Below, piece after piece: positions 54,973 through 64,000 of a DNA stretch of 64,000 nucleotides. The DNA lies in NCBI RefSeq assembly GCF_002760665.1, contig NZ_PDOB01000004.1:1-64000 (forward strand), read 5' to 3'. Each line of letters begins with the position of its first letter. Positions within the stretch are counted from its first letter, which is position 1. The DNA is from Massilia psychrophila. Its GTDB lineage: Bacteria; Pseudomonadota; Gammaproteobacteria; Burkholderiales; Burkholderiaceae_D. Both the position numbers and the translations under genes were made by a program. The notes under the pieces are model-generated. The model saw only the letters and a list, made by a program, of their open reading frames with translations. It did no database searches and had not been told where the DNA came from.

Positions 54973-55568
54973 CAGTTGTTATGCTTTTTTAATCGATAGG
55001 GGTTATACGCAATGCAACGGAGTGTGCGCGCTTTGTATGCTGAGTGAAAGCCATCAGCTTGCACGGCCAATGTGCAATTTTGCACAAGACCGAGTCTGGT
55101 ATGCGTTCGCGCAGAGGGAGCCGAGGCTCCAATAGCTGTTTTTGCAGGGATATCCGGCTTGCGCCTGATCAGGGTGTAGCGTAGTTAAGATGCAACATGT
55201 TGTTTCTACGCAAATCTATAAGGAGGATCGGGCAACTCGCGACGGTGATCCGGGCGCACCAGTGTTCGCGAACACCGAAATCGTCCGCATCCGGACGGAT
55301 TGGCTTGTCCGTGCCGGTAAAGCGCCCCGAATCAACGATGGCATGGGTGTTGCAATACTTTTTTTATTTCCCCAGCTACTCAAAGCGACTATCCATGGCA
55401 CGACGAAGTTTGCGCGCTTTGGTGAAAGAGCCCGCTTACTCGATCGTCGTCGTGGGCGCTCCCGCCGGCGCCGGCGTAGCCCAGATCGGTTTTTACTTCC
55501 TCGCCGAATCGATGGCAATACGCTGAGCATACGGTCCAGGGCCGACGCGCTGCGGGTTTACATGCAGA
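54973..55568. other. Region upstream of the TonB receptor without confident gene
   Basis: It holds the putative promoter of the receptor and the palindrome at 55071. Beyond that, a plus-strand frame from 55395 to 55526 contains LRALVKEPAYSIVVVGA, which vaguely resembles the N-terminus of MacB/FtsX-type permeases, but no continuation exists. It could be a fragment. No other gene is recognised. Confidence 0.4.
55071..55086. promoter_or_regulatory. LysR operator candidate 3 (TGTGCA-N4-TGCACA)
   Basis: TGTGCA-ATTT-TGCACA, the same inverted repeat as at 51460 and 51550, lies 111 bases upstream of the TonB receptor ATG (54960, minus strand). It links the receptor to the LysR gene 3.5 kb away. Confidence 0.7.
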
Positions 55569-56708
55569 TCAGTCGCGCGCGCGGAACGGGTTGCGGTCGT
55601 TCAGTTCGTCAATATAGTCGTCGATGCCGCCGGCTTCGCGCTCGAGGAAACGTTCAATGGCGTCGGCGAACGCCGGGTGGGCCAGCCAGTGGGCCGACCA
55701 GGTCCTGGTTGGCAGGAAGCCGCGCGCCATCTTGTGTTCGCCTTGCGCGCCGCCTTCGAACACGGCGATGTTCTGCTCGATGCAGAACTCCAGCGGCTGG
55801 TAGTAGGCTGTTTCGAAGTGCAGGCAGGGCACGTGCTCCAGTTCGCCCCAGTAGCGGCCGAACAGCGTGTCCTGCGAGTGGATGACGAGTGACGACGCCA
55901 CCGGTTTGCCGTTGCGCTCGGCGATCACCAGCAGGATGTTTTGCGGCATGGTGCGGCCGATGCGCTGAAAAAAATCCAGGTTCAGGTAAGGCGTCGAATG
56001 GTGGGCCGCGTAGGTATGCTTGTAGCAGCGGTTGAACAGCCGCCAGTCCGCGTCGGTGGCGTCGATACCGCGCACCCGCCGCATGGTGACGCCGGCCTCG
56101 CGCACCTTGCGCCGCTCGGCGCGGATGTTCTTGCGCTTCTTTGGTTCGAGCGTCGCCAGAAACGCCTCGAAATCAAGGTAGCCGGCGTTGAGCCAATGAA
56201 ATTGCACGCCGCTGCGCAGCATGAATCCGGCCTCGGCCAGCTGACGCGCCTCTTCCTCGGACGGGTACAGGATGTGGGTCGACGACATCCTTGATGCCTG
56301 CTGGGTGGCGCGCACCACTTCGATCAGCGCGGCGCGCGCCCTGGCGTCGACTGCCATCAGGCGCGGACCGGTGACGGGGGTGAACGGGATCGCCGACAGC
56401 AGCTTCGGGTAGTAGTCGAGGCCGTTGCGCTGGTAGGCGTCGGCCCAAGCCCAGTCGAACACGTATTCGCCGTACGAGTGCATCTTGACATATAGCGGCA
56501 TTGCCGCAGCCAGCGTGGCGCCGTCGTACAGCGCAATGAATTGCGGCTGCCAGCCGGCGTCTTCGCCGGCGCTGCCCGACTCGTGCAGCGCATGTAAAAA
56601 AGCGTACGACAAAAAAGGGTTGGCGCGCTCTTGCGCCATGGCCAGGCCGTCCCAGGCCGGGGCGCCGATCTCGGATAGGGAAGATACGATATGCGTGCGA
56701 TAATTCAT
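55569..56708 (-). CDS. FemAB-like (DUF482) GNAT-fold acyltransferase
   Basis: A 379-residue cytoplasmic protein of the peptidogalycan/FemAB-like family (two GNAT folds). Characteristic parts: [38 protein letters not shown], and the family end [20 protein letters not shown] followed by [18 protein letters not shown]. Biochemical activity is not established for this branch. It faces the TonB receptor region and diverges from nadE across about 140 bases. The start ([10 protein letters not shown]) is at the conserved N-terminus. Confidence 0.88.
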   Translation of the reverse strand: MNYRTHIVSSLSEIGAPAWDGLAMAQERANPFLSYAFLHALHESGSAGEDAGWQPQFIALYDGATLAAAMPLYVKMHSYGEYVFDWAWADAYQRNGLDYYPKLLSAIPFTPVTGPRLMAVDARARAALIEVVRATQQASRMSSTHILYPSEEEARQLAEAGFMLRSGVQFHWLNAGYLDFEAFLATLEPKKRKNIRAERRKVREAGVTMRRVRGIDATDADWRLFNRCYKHTYAAHHSTPYLNLDFFQRIGRTMPQNILLVIAERNGKPVASSLVIHSQDTLFGRYWGELEHVPCLHFETAYYQPLEFCIEQNIAVFEGGAQGEHKMARGFLPTRTWSAHWLAHPAFADAIERFLEREAGGIDDYIDELNDRNPFRARD

Positions 56709-56850
56709 TGTTTACATTCTCCGAAGATCTGCTGCCACGCGGTGTATTTTACGCAAAATGGTGCAATGCACCGGCGCGCCGGGTTTAGTGCCCGGGTCAG
56801 TGCCGGGTCAGTGCCCCGTGCCCACGCCGGCAAAGGTCGAGCGACCCTTG

Positions 56851-58938
56851 ATGAAAAACCTGTTTTCCAACTGCTTCTCCAACTTATACACGCACGGTTT
56901 CGCCCGCGTCGCCGTGGCCACGCCGCACCTGCGGGTCGCCGATCCGGCGTTTAATGCGGCCGAGACGATCGCCCTGGCGCGCCAGGCCCATGCGCAAGGG
57001 GCGGTGCTGGTGGCGTTTCCGGAACTGGGCCTGTCGGCCTACACTTGCGAGGACCTGTTCCATCAGCGCGCCTTGCAGGACGCCTGCGAGGCCGCGCTGG
57101 CGCAAATCGTCGCAGAATCGGCGGTGCTGGGCATCGTCATGATCGTCGGCATGCCGGTGCGCTCCCAGCACCTGCTGTTCAATTGCGCAGTGGTGGTGGC
57201 GGGCGGGCGCATCCTCGGCGTGGTGCCGAAGTCCTTCCTGCCCAACTACGGCGAATTTTACGAATCGCGCCAGTTCAGCCCCGCCGACTGTGCCCGGGAA
57301 ACCACGGTCGCCCTGTGCGGCCAGCAAGCCCGCTTCGGCGCCTGCCTGCTGTTCGAACTGGCGGCGCTGCCGCTGCTGCGCTTTCACGTCGAGATCTGCG
57401 AAGACGTCTGGGTGCCGATTCCACCGTCGTCGTTCGCCGCGCTGGCCGGCGCCACGGTGCTGGTCAACCTGTCGGCCTCGAACGCGCTGGTCGGCAAGGC
57501 CGGTTACCGCCGGCAACTGGTGCAGCAGCAGTCGGCACGCTGCATCGCCGCCTACCTGTACACCTCGGCCGGAAACGGCGAATCGAGCACCGACATGGCG
57601 TGGGACGGCCAGTCGCTGATCTGCGAGAACGGCGAATTGCTGGCCCAGTCAGGGCGCTTCCAGGGCGATTCGCACCTGCTGTTCGCCGACGTCGACCTCG
57701 AACGGCTGTCGCGCGAGCGCATGCGCCAGACGACGTACGCGCAGTCGATGCAGCGCCACGCCGGCGAGGCCGCCAAATTCGAGGTCGTCGCCGTTGACCT
57801 GGCGCTGGCGCAGGGCCGCCCGCTAGCTTTGATGCGCCACGTCGAGCGCTTCCCGTACGTGCCGTCGGACCCGGCCCGGCGCGACGAGCGCTGTACCGAG
57901 GTCTATAACATCCAGGTGCAGGCGCTGGTGCAGCGGCTCGCCTCCAGCGGCATGAAAAAAGTCGTCATTGGTGTTTCGGGCGGCCTCGATTCGACCCATG
58001 CTCTGCTGGTGTGTGCGCGGGCGATGGACAAGCTGGCGCTGCCGCGCGCAAACATCCTGGCCTACACGATGCCGGGGTTCGCGACCAGCGAACGCACGGT
58101 TGCCCAGGCGCGCGAGCTGATGGCCGTGATCGGCTGCAGCGCCGCTGAAATCGACATCCGGCCGAGCTGCATCCAGATGCTGGCCGATATCGGCCACCCA
58201 TACGCCGGCGGTGAGGAAATCTACGACGTCACGTTCGAAAACGTCCAGGCGGGCGAGCGCACCAGCCACTTGTTTCGGCTGGCGAACCTGCATGGCGCCA
58301 TCGTCATCGGCACCGGCGACCTGTCCGAGCTGGCGCTGGGTTGGTGCACCTACGGCGTGGGCGACCATATGTCGCACTACAACGTCAACGCCAGCGTGCC
58401 GAAAACGCTGATTTCCCACCTGGTGCGCTGGGTCGCCGAGACCGGCGCGGTGGGTGCCAGCTCGCAAGTGCTGCAACAGATCGTCGACACCGAGATCAGC
58501 CCCGAACTGGTGCCGGGAAAAAAAGGCGGGCAAGGCGGGGAGCCGGCGCAAAAGACGCAGGACGTGATCGGCCCCTACGAGCTGCAGGACTTCAACCTGT
58601 ATTACACGCTGCGCTACGGCTTCGCGCCGACCAAGGTAGCGTTCCTGGCGCTGGCGGCGTGGGGCGACCGGAACAGTGGCAGTTGGCCCAATGGCGAGCA
58701 CGTCGAGCGCAACCAATACGACCTGGCGGCAATCAAGCGCAACCTCGGCATCTTTTTGTACCGCTTCTTCAAGACCAGCCAGTTCAAGCGCTCGTGCGTA
58801 CCGAATGGGCCAAAGGTCGGTACCGGCGGCTCGCTGTCGCCGCGCGGCGACTGGCGCGCGCCGAGCGATAGCGAAGCGACAGTCTGGATGGCCGACCTGG
58901 AGCGCATTCCGCACGGGGCCGACGAAGGCCTGGCCTGA
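56851..58938 (+). CDS. nadE: Glutamine-dependent NAD+ synthetase
   Basis: Amidates nicotinic acid adenine dinucleotide to NAD+, with ammonia from glutamine. The 695-residue protein has an N-terminal nitrilase-type amidase domain (Glu58 in FPELGLSAY, Lys in [15 protein letters not shown] and Cys in VEICEDVW) and a C-terminal synthetase domain with the ATP-pyrophosphatase loop SGGLDS (376-381). Upstream in-frame codons back to 56758 look like non-coding sequence, so the ATG at 56851 is taken, although no strong ribosome-binding site precedes it. The PII gene glnB follows about 105 bases downstream; PII proteins relieve feedback on this NadE type in related bacteria. Confidence 0.95.
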   Translation: MKNLFSNCFSNLYTHGFARVAVATPHLRVADPAFNAAETIALARQAHAQGAVLVAFPELGLSAYTCEDLFHQRALQDACEAALAQIVAESAVLGIVMIVGMPVRSQHLLFNCAVVVAGGRILGVVPKSFLPNYGEFYESRQFSPADCARETTVALCGQQARFGACLLFELAALPLLRFHVEICEDVWVPIPPSSFAALAGATVLVNLSASNALVGKAGYRRQLVQQQSARCIAAYLYTSAGNGESSTDMAWDGQSLICENGELLAQSGRFQGDSHLLFADVDLERLSRERMRQTTYAQSMQRHAGEAAKFEVVAVDLALAQGRPLALMRHVERFPYVPSDPARRDERCTEVYNIQVQALVQRLASSGMKKVVIGVSGGLDSTHALLVCARAMDKLALPRANILAYTMPGFATSERTVAQARELMAVIGCSAAEIDIRPSCIQMLADIGHPYAGGEEIYDVTFENVQAGERTSHLFRLANLHGAIVIGTGDLSELALGWCTYGVGDHMSHYNVNASVPKTLISHLVRWVAETGAVGASSQVLQQIVDTEISPELVPGKKGGQGGEPAQKTQDVIGPYELQDFNLYYTLRYGFAPTKVAFLALAAWGDRNSGSWPNGEHVERNQYDLAAIKRNLGIFLYRFFKTSQFKRSCVPNGPKVGTGGSLSPRGDWRAPSDSEATVWMADLERIPHGADEGLA

Positions 58939-59007
58939 GGGGCCGGCACGGATCGACGCCACCATGATCGGTTAAAATCGGTCAATCGTCTTAATTTGCA
59001 GTACTGA

Positions 59008-59382
<375 letters not shown>

Positions 59383-59389
59383 GTCCCCC

Positions 59390-59474
59390 GGGGTCAGTTC
59401 CGACATTCGGACACGGCCCCATGCGTAGCAAGCTCTGAGTGTCGAGCTCGTGTCTGAATGTCGGAACTGACCCC
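59390..59474. repeat. 26-bp near-perfect inverted repeat after glnB
   Basis: GGGGTCAGTTCCGACATTCG (59390-59409, continuing to 59415) is matched by its inverse at 59449-59474 with one mismatch, spaced by 33 bases. The hairpin would be long and may stop transcripts from both sides (glnB and the convergent TRIC gene). The GGGGTCAG end equals that of the repeats at 23480-23573, which suggests a dispersed repeat family. Confidence 0.9.
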
Positions 59475-59492
59475 AGGGTTAGCTTAGCGAGT

Positions 59493-60098
59493 TCAGCGGC
59501 CGAGCCGCATGTCGAATTTCCAGCTCAGGAGCCGTAGTGCGCTGATGAAAGTCGCGCTCGACCAGAGCGCGAAGTCGTGCGGCATCTCGAGCTTGCGCAT
59601 GATGAGAAACATCCAGCTGCCGAGGAAAGCGCAGATGGCGTAGGGTTTGCCGTCGCGAAAAACCATCGGTACTTCGTTGCAGACGATGTCGCGCAGCACG
59701 CCGCCAAAAATACCCGTGATCACGCCCATCATCGATGCGATGAACAGCGGCATGCCGGCGTCCAGCGCCGAGGCGACGCCGGCAATCGAGAACAGCCCTA
59801 GGCCAATGGCGTCGGCGATCACGATCAGGCGTTCAGACACCATCTGGCGCAAGGTGCGGATCAACGGGGAGGCGACCAGCGCCAGCACGAAGATGAGGAT
59901 GGCGTACTCTTGATGGGTAACCCAGAACAGCGGGCGGCGGTCGAGCAGGATGTCGCGCAAGGTGCCGCCACCGAATGCGGTGATGAAGGCGACGGTGAAA
60001 ACGCCTACCAGGTCCATGCGCTTGCGCCGCGCTTCGATGAATCCGGAAAAGGCCCCGACCAGGATCGCCATAATTTCAATAAACTTAATAAGCGTCAT
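59493..60098 (-). CDS. Trimeric intracellular cation channel-family protein (UPF0126/YadS)
   Basis: A 201-residue integral membrane protein with about seven segments in two repeats, of the bacterial TRIC-type channel family (UPF0126). Conserved GGGTLRDILLDR (about 43-54) and the second-repeat match GGVLRDIVCNEVPMVF (about 131-146) show the two-fold arrangement. Potassium permeability is known for homologues; the physiological role in this group is not clear. The start ATG gives MTLIKFIEIMAILVGAFSG. Confidence 0.92.
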   Translation of the reverse strand: MTLIKFIEIMAILVGAFSGFIEARRKRMDLVGVFTVAFITAFGGGTLRDILLDRRPLFWVTHQEYAILIFVLALVASPLIRTLRQMVSERLIVIADAIGLGLFSIAGVASALDAGMPLFIASMMGVITGIFGGVLRDIVCNEVPMVFRDGKPYAICAFLGSWMFLIMRKLEMPHDFALWSSATFISALRLLSWKFDMRLGR

Positions 60099-60819
60099 GC
60101 GGTGCGATGTGCTGTTGGCGGATGTTGCAGCCTAACATGCGCGGGACGAAAGTCACAAAACGTCATGTTGTTGCCTTTATACGGTAGTCGGTCCACAAGC
60201 TTGCCAGTGCTGTTGCCAAGTCGCCAGGACTACACCTTCTGTTAAACCAGTCGCTCACCGCACCTGGCAGGCGAAGCCGCGCGTAAGGCTGATACCTTAA
60301 CTCCTTGTCCACCGGCGCTATGCGCTGCATCAGGCGCTTGCGGGGCTGCGATTGACGGCATGCCCGGCTGCGCGCGAAAGCAATCTTGAGCCGACCGGTT
60401 TCGCCATGGGGCCGATCCTTGCCGCTCTTGTCCTCAGCCGGCTTCGTGCCGCGCGTCAGCAGCCATCGCCAACCGCCAACCACACATTGCACAAAAGCAA
60501 TGTTGTTTCAAGTATCTATTTTGCAATACTATTGCTGAGTTGTATTGCCTTAACGCACCGAGTAGCAGTCCAGGAAAAAACTGCAATCAAGAGACCGACG
60601 GATGCAAAACTCACTCCCTGAAGGGGCGCCGCATGACACTGAAGCCTTGGGCCCCGCAACCTCGCGGGCTGCAACAGCGGTGTATTGCTCCTGGCTTCGA
60701 CGCGCGCGCCGAATTTATCAAGGAGGCAATGCTGCCGGTACGATCTGGTTGGTATTTAGCACCTTGCCCGGCCCTGCGCCGGGCGCATCTGGCAGCCTGG
60801 CGGAAGCGGAACGGCGCCG
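60099..60819. other. 720-base region without a recognised gene
   Basis: Several frames of 70-110 codons exist on both strands, none with a ribosome-binding site plus recognisable protein. The best is on the minus strand (60163-60492, Arg-rich, no family seen). An AT-richer patch at about 60490-60560 includes the inverted repeat GCAATAC (60523-60529) and GTATTGC (60542-60548). The region may contain decayed or horizontally acquired sequence. Confidence 0.4.
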
Positions 60820-61488
60820 TTAGCGCTGGCGCTCCAACGCCGGCTTGAGCAGCACAATCAAGGCCCCGTGCCCCCCATCGCCCTTGTTGGCAACGCAAAA
60901 CGCCACGACCTCGTCTTTTTGCACCAGCCAGCTGTGCACCATCGAACGCAGTACCGGCTCGCCGCGGGCCGAACCGTACCCTTTGCCGTGGATCACGCGC
61001 ACGCAGCGCAGGCCGCGCTTCATCGCGCGGCGCAGAAAGTCGCCCACCTGGTCGCGCGCGGTGTCGCGCGTCATGCCGTGCAGATCGAGCTCGTCCTGCA
61101 CGGGCCAGTGCCGCTTGCGCATCTTGCGCACCACGTCGGCACCGACGCCGGGCGCCGAGTAACTGAGCGTCGGATCGTCCTCGAGCAGGCCGTCGACGTC
61201 GAACTGGTCGGACAGCGATTCGCGCATCACGCTAGCGTTGTCTTCTTCTACCGTGCGCACCTTGCCGGGGGCGCCGCGCACGGCAATCGCCGCCATGGGC
61301 GCGACGTAGCGGTCCGACACGGGAATCGGCTTGACGCCGCCAAGCGAACCGCGGAACACGTTCGCTTCCTCGCGGGCGACCTGCTGGCGTTTTTCGCGCG
61401 CGGCTTCTTCGAGCGCGCGCGCCTGATCCTGTTCCTTGAGCGTGTCGCCAAAGGCTTTCAGGTCGGCGAAATTTTTGATTCCCGCCAT
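60820..61488 (-). CDS. Smr-domain DNA/RNA-binding protein
   Basis: A 222-residue protein ending in an Smr domain (small MutS-related, about 125-220) with LDLHGMTRD (134-142), a loop VIHGKGYGSARGE (165-177) and a C-terminal helix. Smr domains are linked to endonucleolytic or RNA-binding activity. The N-terminal half is a charged helical region with no clear family. GAGGAT precedes the ATG at 61488. The gene lies eight bases after the trxB stop codon, on the same strand, so it is cotranscribed with it. Confidence 0.88.
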   Translation of the reverse strand: MAGIKNFADLKAFGDTLKEQDQARALEEAAREKRQQVAREEANVFRGSLGGVKPIPVSDRYVAPMAAIAVRGAPGKVRTVEEDNASVMRESLSDQFDVDGLLEDDPTLSYSAPGVGADVVRKMRKRHWPVQDELDLHGMTRDTARDQVGDFLRRAMKRGLRCVRVIHGKGYGSARGEPVLRSMVHSWLVQKDEVVAFCVANKGDGGHGALIVLLKPALERQR

Positions 61489-61496
61489 CGCAATCC

Positions 61497-62588
<1,092 letters not shown>

Positions 62589-62632
62589 TTAGAATGAGCG
62601 CATCGTATTCATGCAGCAAATCACACGCTTCA

Positions 62633-62702
62633 CGTATGAAAAATCGCGTATGACAAATCACGTATGAAAAATCAAGTATGACAAAGCAAGCATGACAAAA
62701 AC
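62633..62702 (+). repeat. Five imperfect 14-bp tandem repeats spanning the ftsK start
   Basis: Units CGTATGAAAAATCG, CGTATGACAAATCA, CGTATGAAAAATCA, AGTATGACAAAGCA and AGCATGACAAAAAC follow each other from 62633 to 62702. Each contains an ATG, and the last is the ftsK start (62692). Adjacent units shift the frame by two bases. No strong ribosome-binding site is evident, so copy number could influence ftsK translation. Confidence 0.85.
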
Positions 62703-64000
62703 CAGCCCCCCCGCCAACCCCAGCTACACGCGCAAGCCGACCACCCGGCAACCGCTGCCGAACCGCCTGGTGCGCCTGCTGTCCGAGGCGCGCTGGATCG
62801 CGCTGGCAGTGCTGTTCGTATATTTCGTCATCATCCTGCTGTCGTACAATAAGGCCGACCCGGGCTGGTCGCACGACGTTGTCGTCACCAAGGTGGCCAA
62901 CCTGGGCGGGCGCGCCGGTGCCTGGCTGGCCGACCTGCTGTTGTTCATCTTCGGCTTTTCGGCCTGGTGGTGGTGCGTCTGCTTCCTGCGTCTGGTATGG
63001 AAAGACTACCGCCACCTGACCCAGAAGTTCGTCATGGAAGCGCAGTTCGACCCCGAGCACCAGCACGAGGCGCTGATCCGCTGGAGCGGCTTCGTGATGC
63101 TGTTTGCCGGCAGCGTCGGCCTCGAATACCTGCGCATGTACTCGCTGCAAGCGCAACTGCCGCGCGCGCCAGGCGGCGTGCTGGGCCAGCTGATCGGCCA
63201 CTCGTCGAGCGTGGCCTTCGGTTTCACCGGCGCCACCTTGCTGCTGCTGCTGCTGTTCGGTCTGGGCGCCAGCCTGTTTTTTCATATCTCCTGGCTGGCG
63301 GTAGCCGAGCGCGTCGGCGGCATGATCGAGGTGTCGATCGACTGGTTCCGCCTGCGCTACCAGGACCGCGAAGACCGCCGGCAGGGCGAAGTGGCCGCCG
63401 TCAAGCGCGACGAGGTGGTGGTGATCGAACGCGCCAGGCACGTCGAAAAACACGTTGAAAAATATGCGGCGGCGCCGGCGCTCAAGATTGAGCCGCATGT
63501 CGCCCCCGTCATCGTCAAGTCGGAAAAATTCGAGAAGGAAAAGCAGGCGCCGCTGTTCCGCGACCTGCCGGGCGACTCGCCTTTGCCGCCGCTGTCGCTG
63601 CTCGACGAAGCGGCCGCATACCAGGAAACGGTGTCGGTCGAGACGCTTGAATTCACCAGCCGCCTAATCGAGAAAAAGCTGTCGGACTTCGGCGTCGATG
63701 CGAAAGTCGTCGTCGCCTATCCGGGCCCGGTGGTGACGCGCTACGAAATCGAGCCGGCCACGGGCGTCAAGGGCAGCCAGATCGTCGGCCTGGCACGCGA
63801 CCTGGCCCGTTCGCTGTCGCTCACCTCGATCCGCGTGGTCGAAACCATCCCCGGCAAGAACTACATGGCGCTAGAACTGCCGAACCCGAAACGCCAGATC
63901 GTGCGGCTTTCCGAAATCGTCGGCTCGAAGATTTACAACGACAGTGCCTCGAGCCTGACGATCGCGCTCGGCAAGGACATCGCCGGCAAACCGGTGATCG
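62692..64000 (+). CDS. ftsK: DNA translocase FtsK (C-terminus beyond window)
   Basis: Cell-division DNA pump of the septum. The visible 436 codons contain four transmembrane segments in the first 210 residues, a linker rich in Lys/Glu/Ala (about 230-300), and the start of the translocase domain (LSDFGVDAKVVVAYPGPVVTRYEIE, alpha domain entry; the last readable residues are IALGKDIAGKPVI). The Walker motor and gamma domain lie outside. The start is the ATG at 62692, within a tandem repeat. trxB diverges to the left, as in many proteobacteria. Confidence 0.93.
   Translation, partial: MTKTSPPANPSYTRKPTTRQPLPNRLVRLLSEARWIALAVLFVYFVIILLSYNKADPGWSHDVVVTKVANLGGRAGAWLADLLLFIFGFSAWWWCVCFLRLVWKDYRHLTQKFVMEAQFDPEHQHEALIRWSGFVMLFAGSVGLEYLRMYSLQAQLPRAPGGVLGQLIGHSSSVAFGFTGATLLLLLLFGLGASLFFHISWLAVAERVGGMIEVSIDWFRLRYQDREDRRQGEVAAVKRDEVVVIERARHVEKHVEKYAAAPALKIEPHVAPVIVKSEKFEKEKQAPLFRDLPGDSPLPPLSLLDEAAAYQETVSVETLEFTSRLIEKKLSDFGVDAKVVVAYPGPVVTRYEIEPATGVKGSQIVGLARDLARSLSLTSIRVVETIPGKNYMALELPNPKRQIVRLSEIVGSKIYNDSASSLTIALGKDIAGKPVI

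Noticed and set aside
55395-55526. Possible MacB/FtsX permease fragment
   Set aside because: Only about 17 residues resemble the family and nothing continues; kept as a note in the intergenic entry.
60163-60492. Minus-strand frame of about 109 codons as a gene
   Set aside because: Arg-rich composition, no ribosome-binding site and no recognised family.

Overview
This looks like a chromosomal segment of a GC-rich betaproteobacterium of the Oxalobacteraceae (Massilia/Duganella/Janthinobacterium-like). The evidence is the adjacent hemC-hemD-hemX-hemY genes with ppc diverging, two phasins (polyhydroxyalkanoate storage), a PEP-CTERM protein, an unusually long RpoD, glnB beside glutamine-dependent nadE, and trxB diverging from ftsK. 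The genus is an inference. I see no tRNA, rRNA, CRISPR array, prophage or intact insertion sequence.

Layout. 1-7.2 kb: a 3'-truncated RhlE-type helicase, suhB, trmJ, a lipase-like hydrolase, a receiver-domain remnant, a phasin, a TetR regulator, a tetratricopeptide-like protein and a LOG protein. 7.3-11.8 kb (minus): porin, phosphate-binding-like protein and a GGDEF/EAL membrane protein in one operon. 12-15.6 kb (minus): YgjP-like peptidase, KGG stress protein, hemerythrin, phasin, NADP-dependent reductase. 15.7-21.3 kb (plus): purU, yaeQ, then a copper cluster (DUF2946, PCu(A)C, YcnI, TonB receptor). 21.6-27.1 kb: a truncated rlmI, a PilT/PilU-like ATPase, a multihaem cytochrome pair, an RNase D-like nuclease and a ProQ-family gene. 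27.6-33.2 kb: rpoD, a DUF2164 fragment, a DMT exporter and two DUF2382 stress proteins. 33.4-41.2 kb: ppc, hemCDXY, ppa.

41.3-43.8 kb (minus): an apparent operon for a PEP-CTERM protein, a small exported protein and a PA-domain metalloprotease. 44-44.8 kb: the decayed remains of a phospholipase-D-like gene. 44.8-55.1 kb is the most interesting region. A seven-gene minus-strand operon (alpha/beta hydrolase, SDR dehydrogenase, LivK/G/F/H/M-type ABC transporter) diverges from a LysR gene, which converges on a TonB-dependent receptor gene. The palindrome TGTGCA-N4-TGCACA occurs twice in the hydrolase/LysR intergenic region and once upstream of the receptor. This ties outer-membrane uptake, inner-membrane uptake and catabolism into one predicted regulon of unknown substrate. 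The receptor carries an in-frame amber codon in its signal peptide.

55.6-64 kb: FemAB-like acyltransferase, nadE, glnB, a TRIC channel, a 0.7-kb region without a recognised gene, Smr-domain protein, trxB, and the 5' part of ftsK, whose start codon lies in a 14-bp tandem repeat. Several small remnants (receiver, rlmI, DUF2164, phospholipase D) show gene decay at the borders of otherwise ordinary genes.
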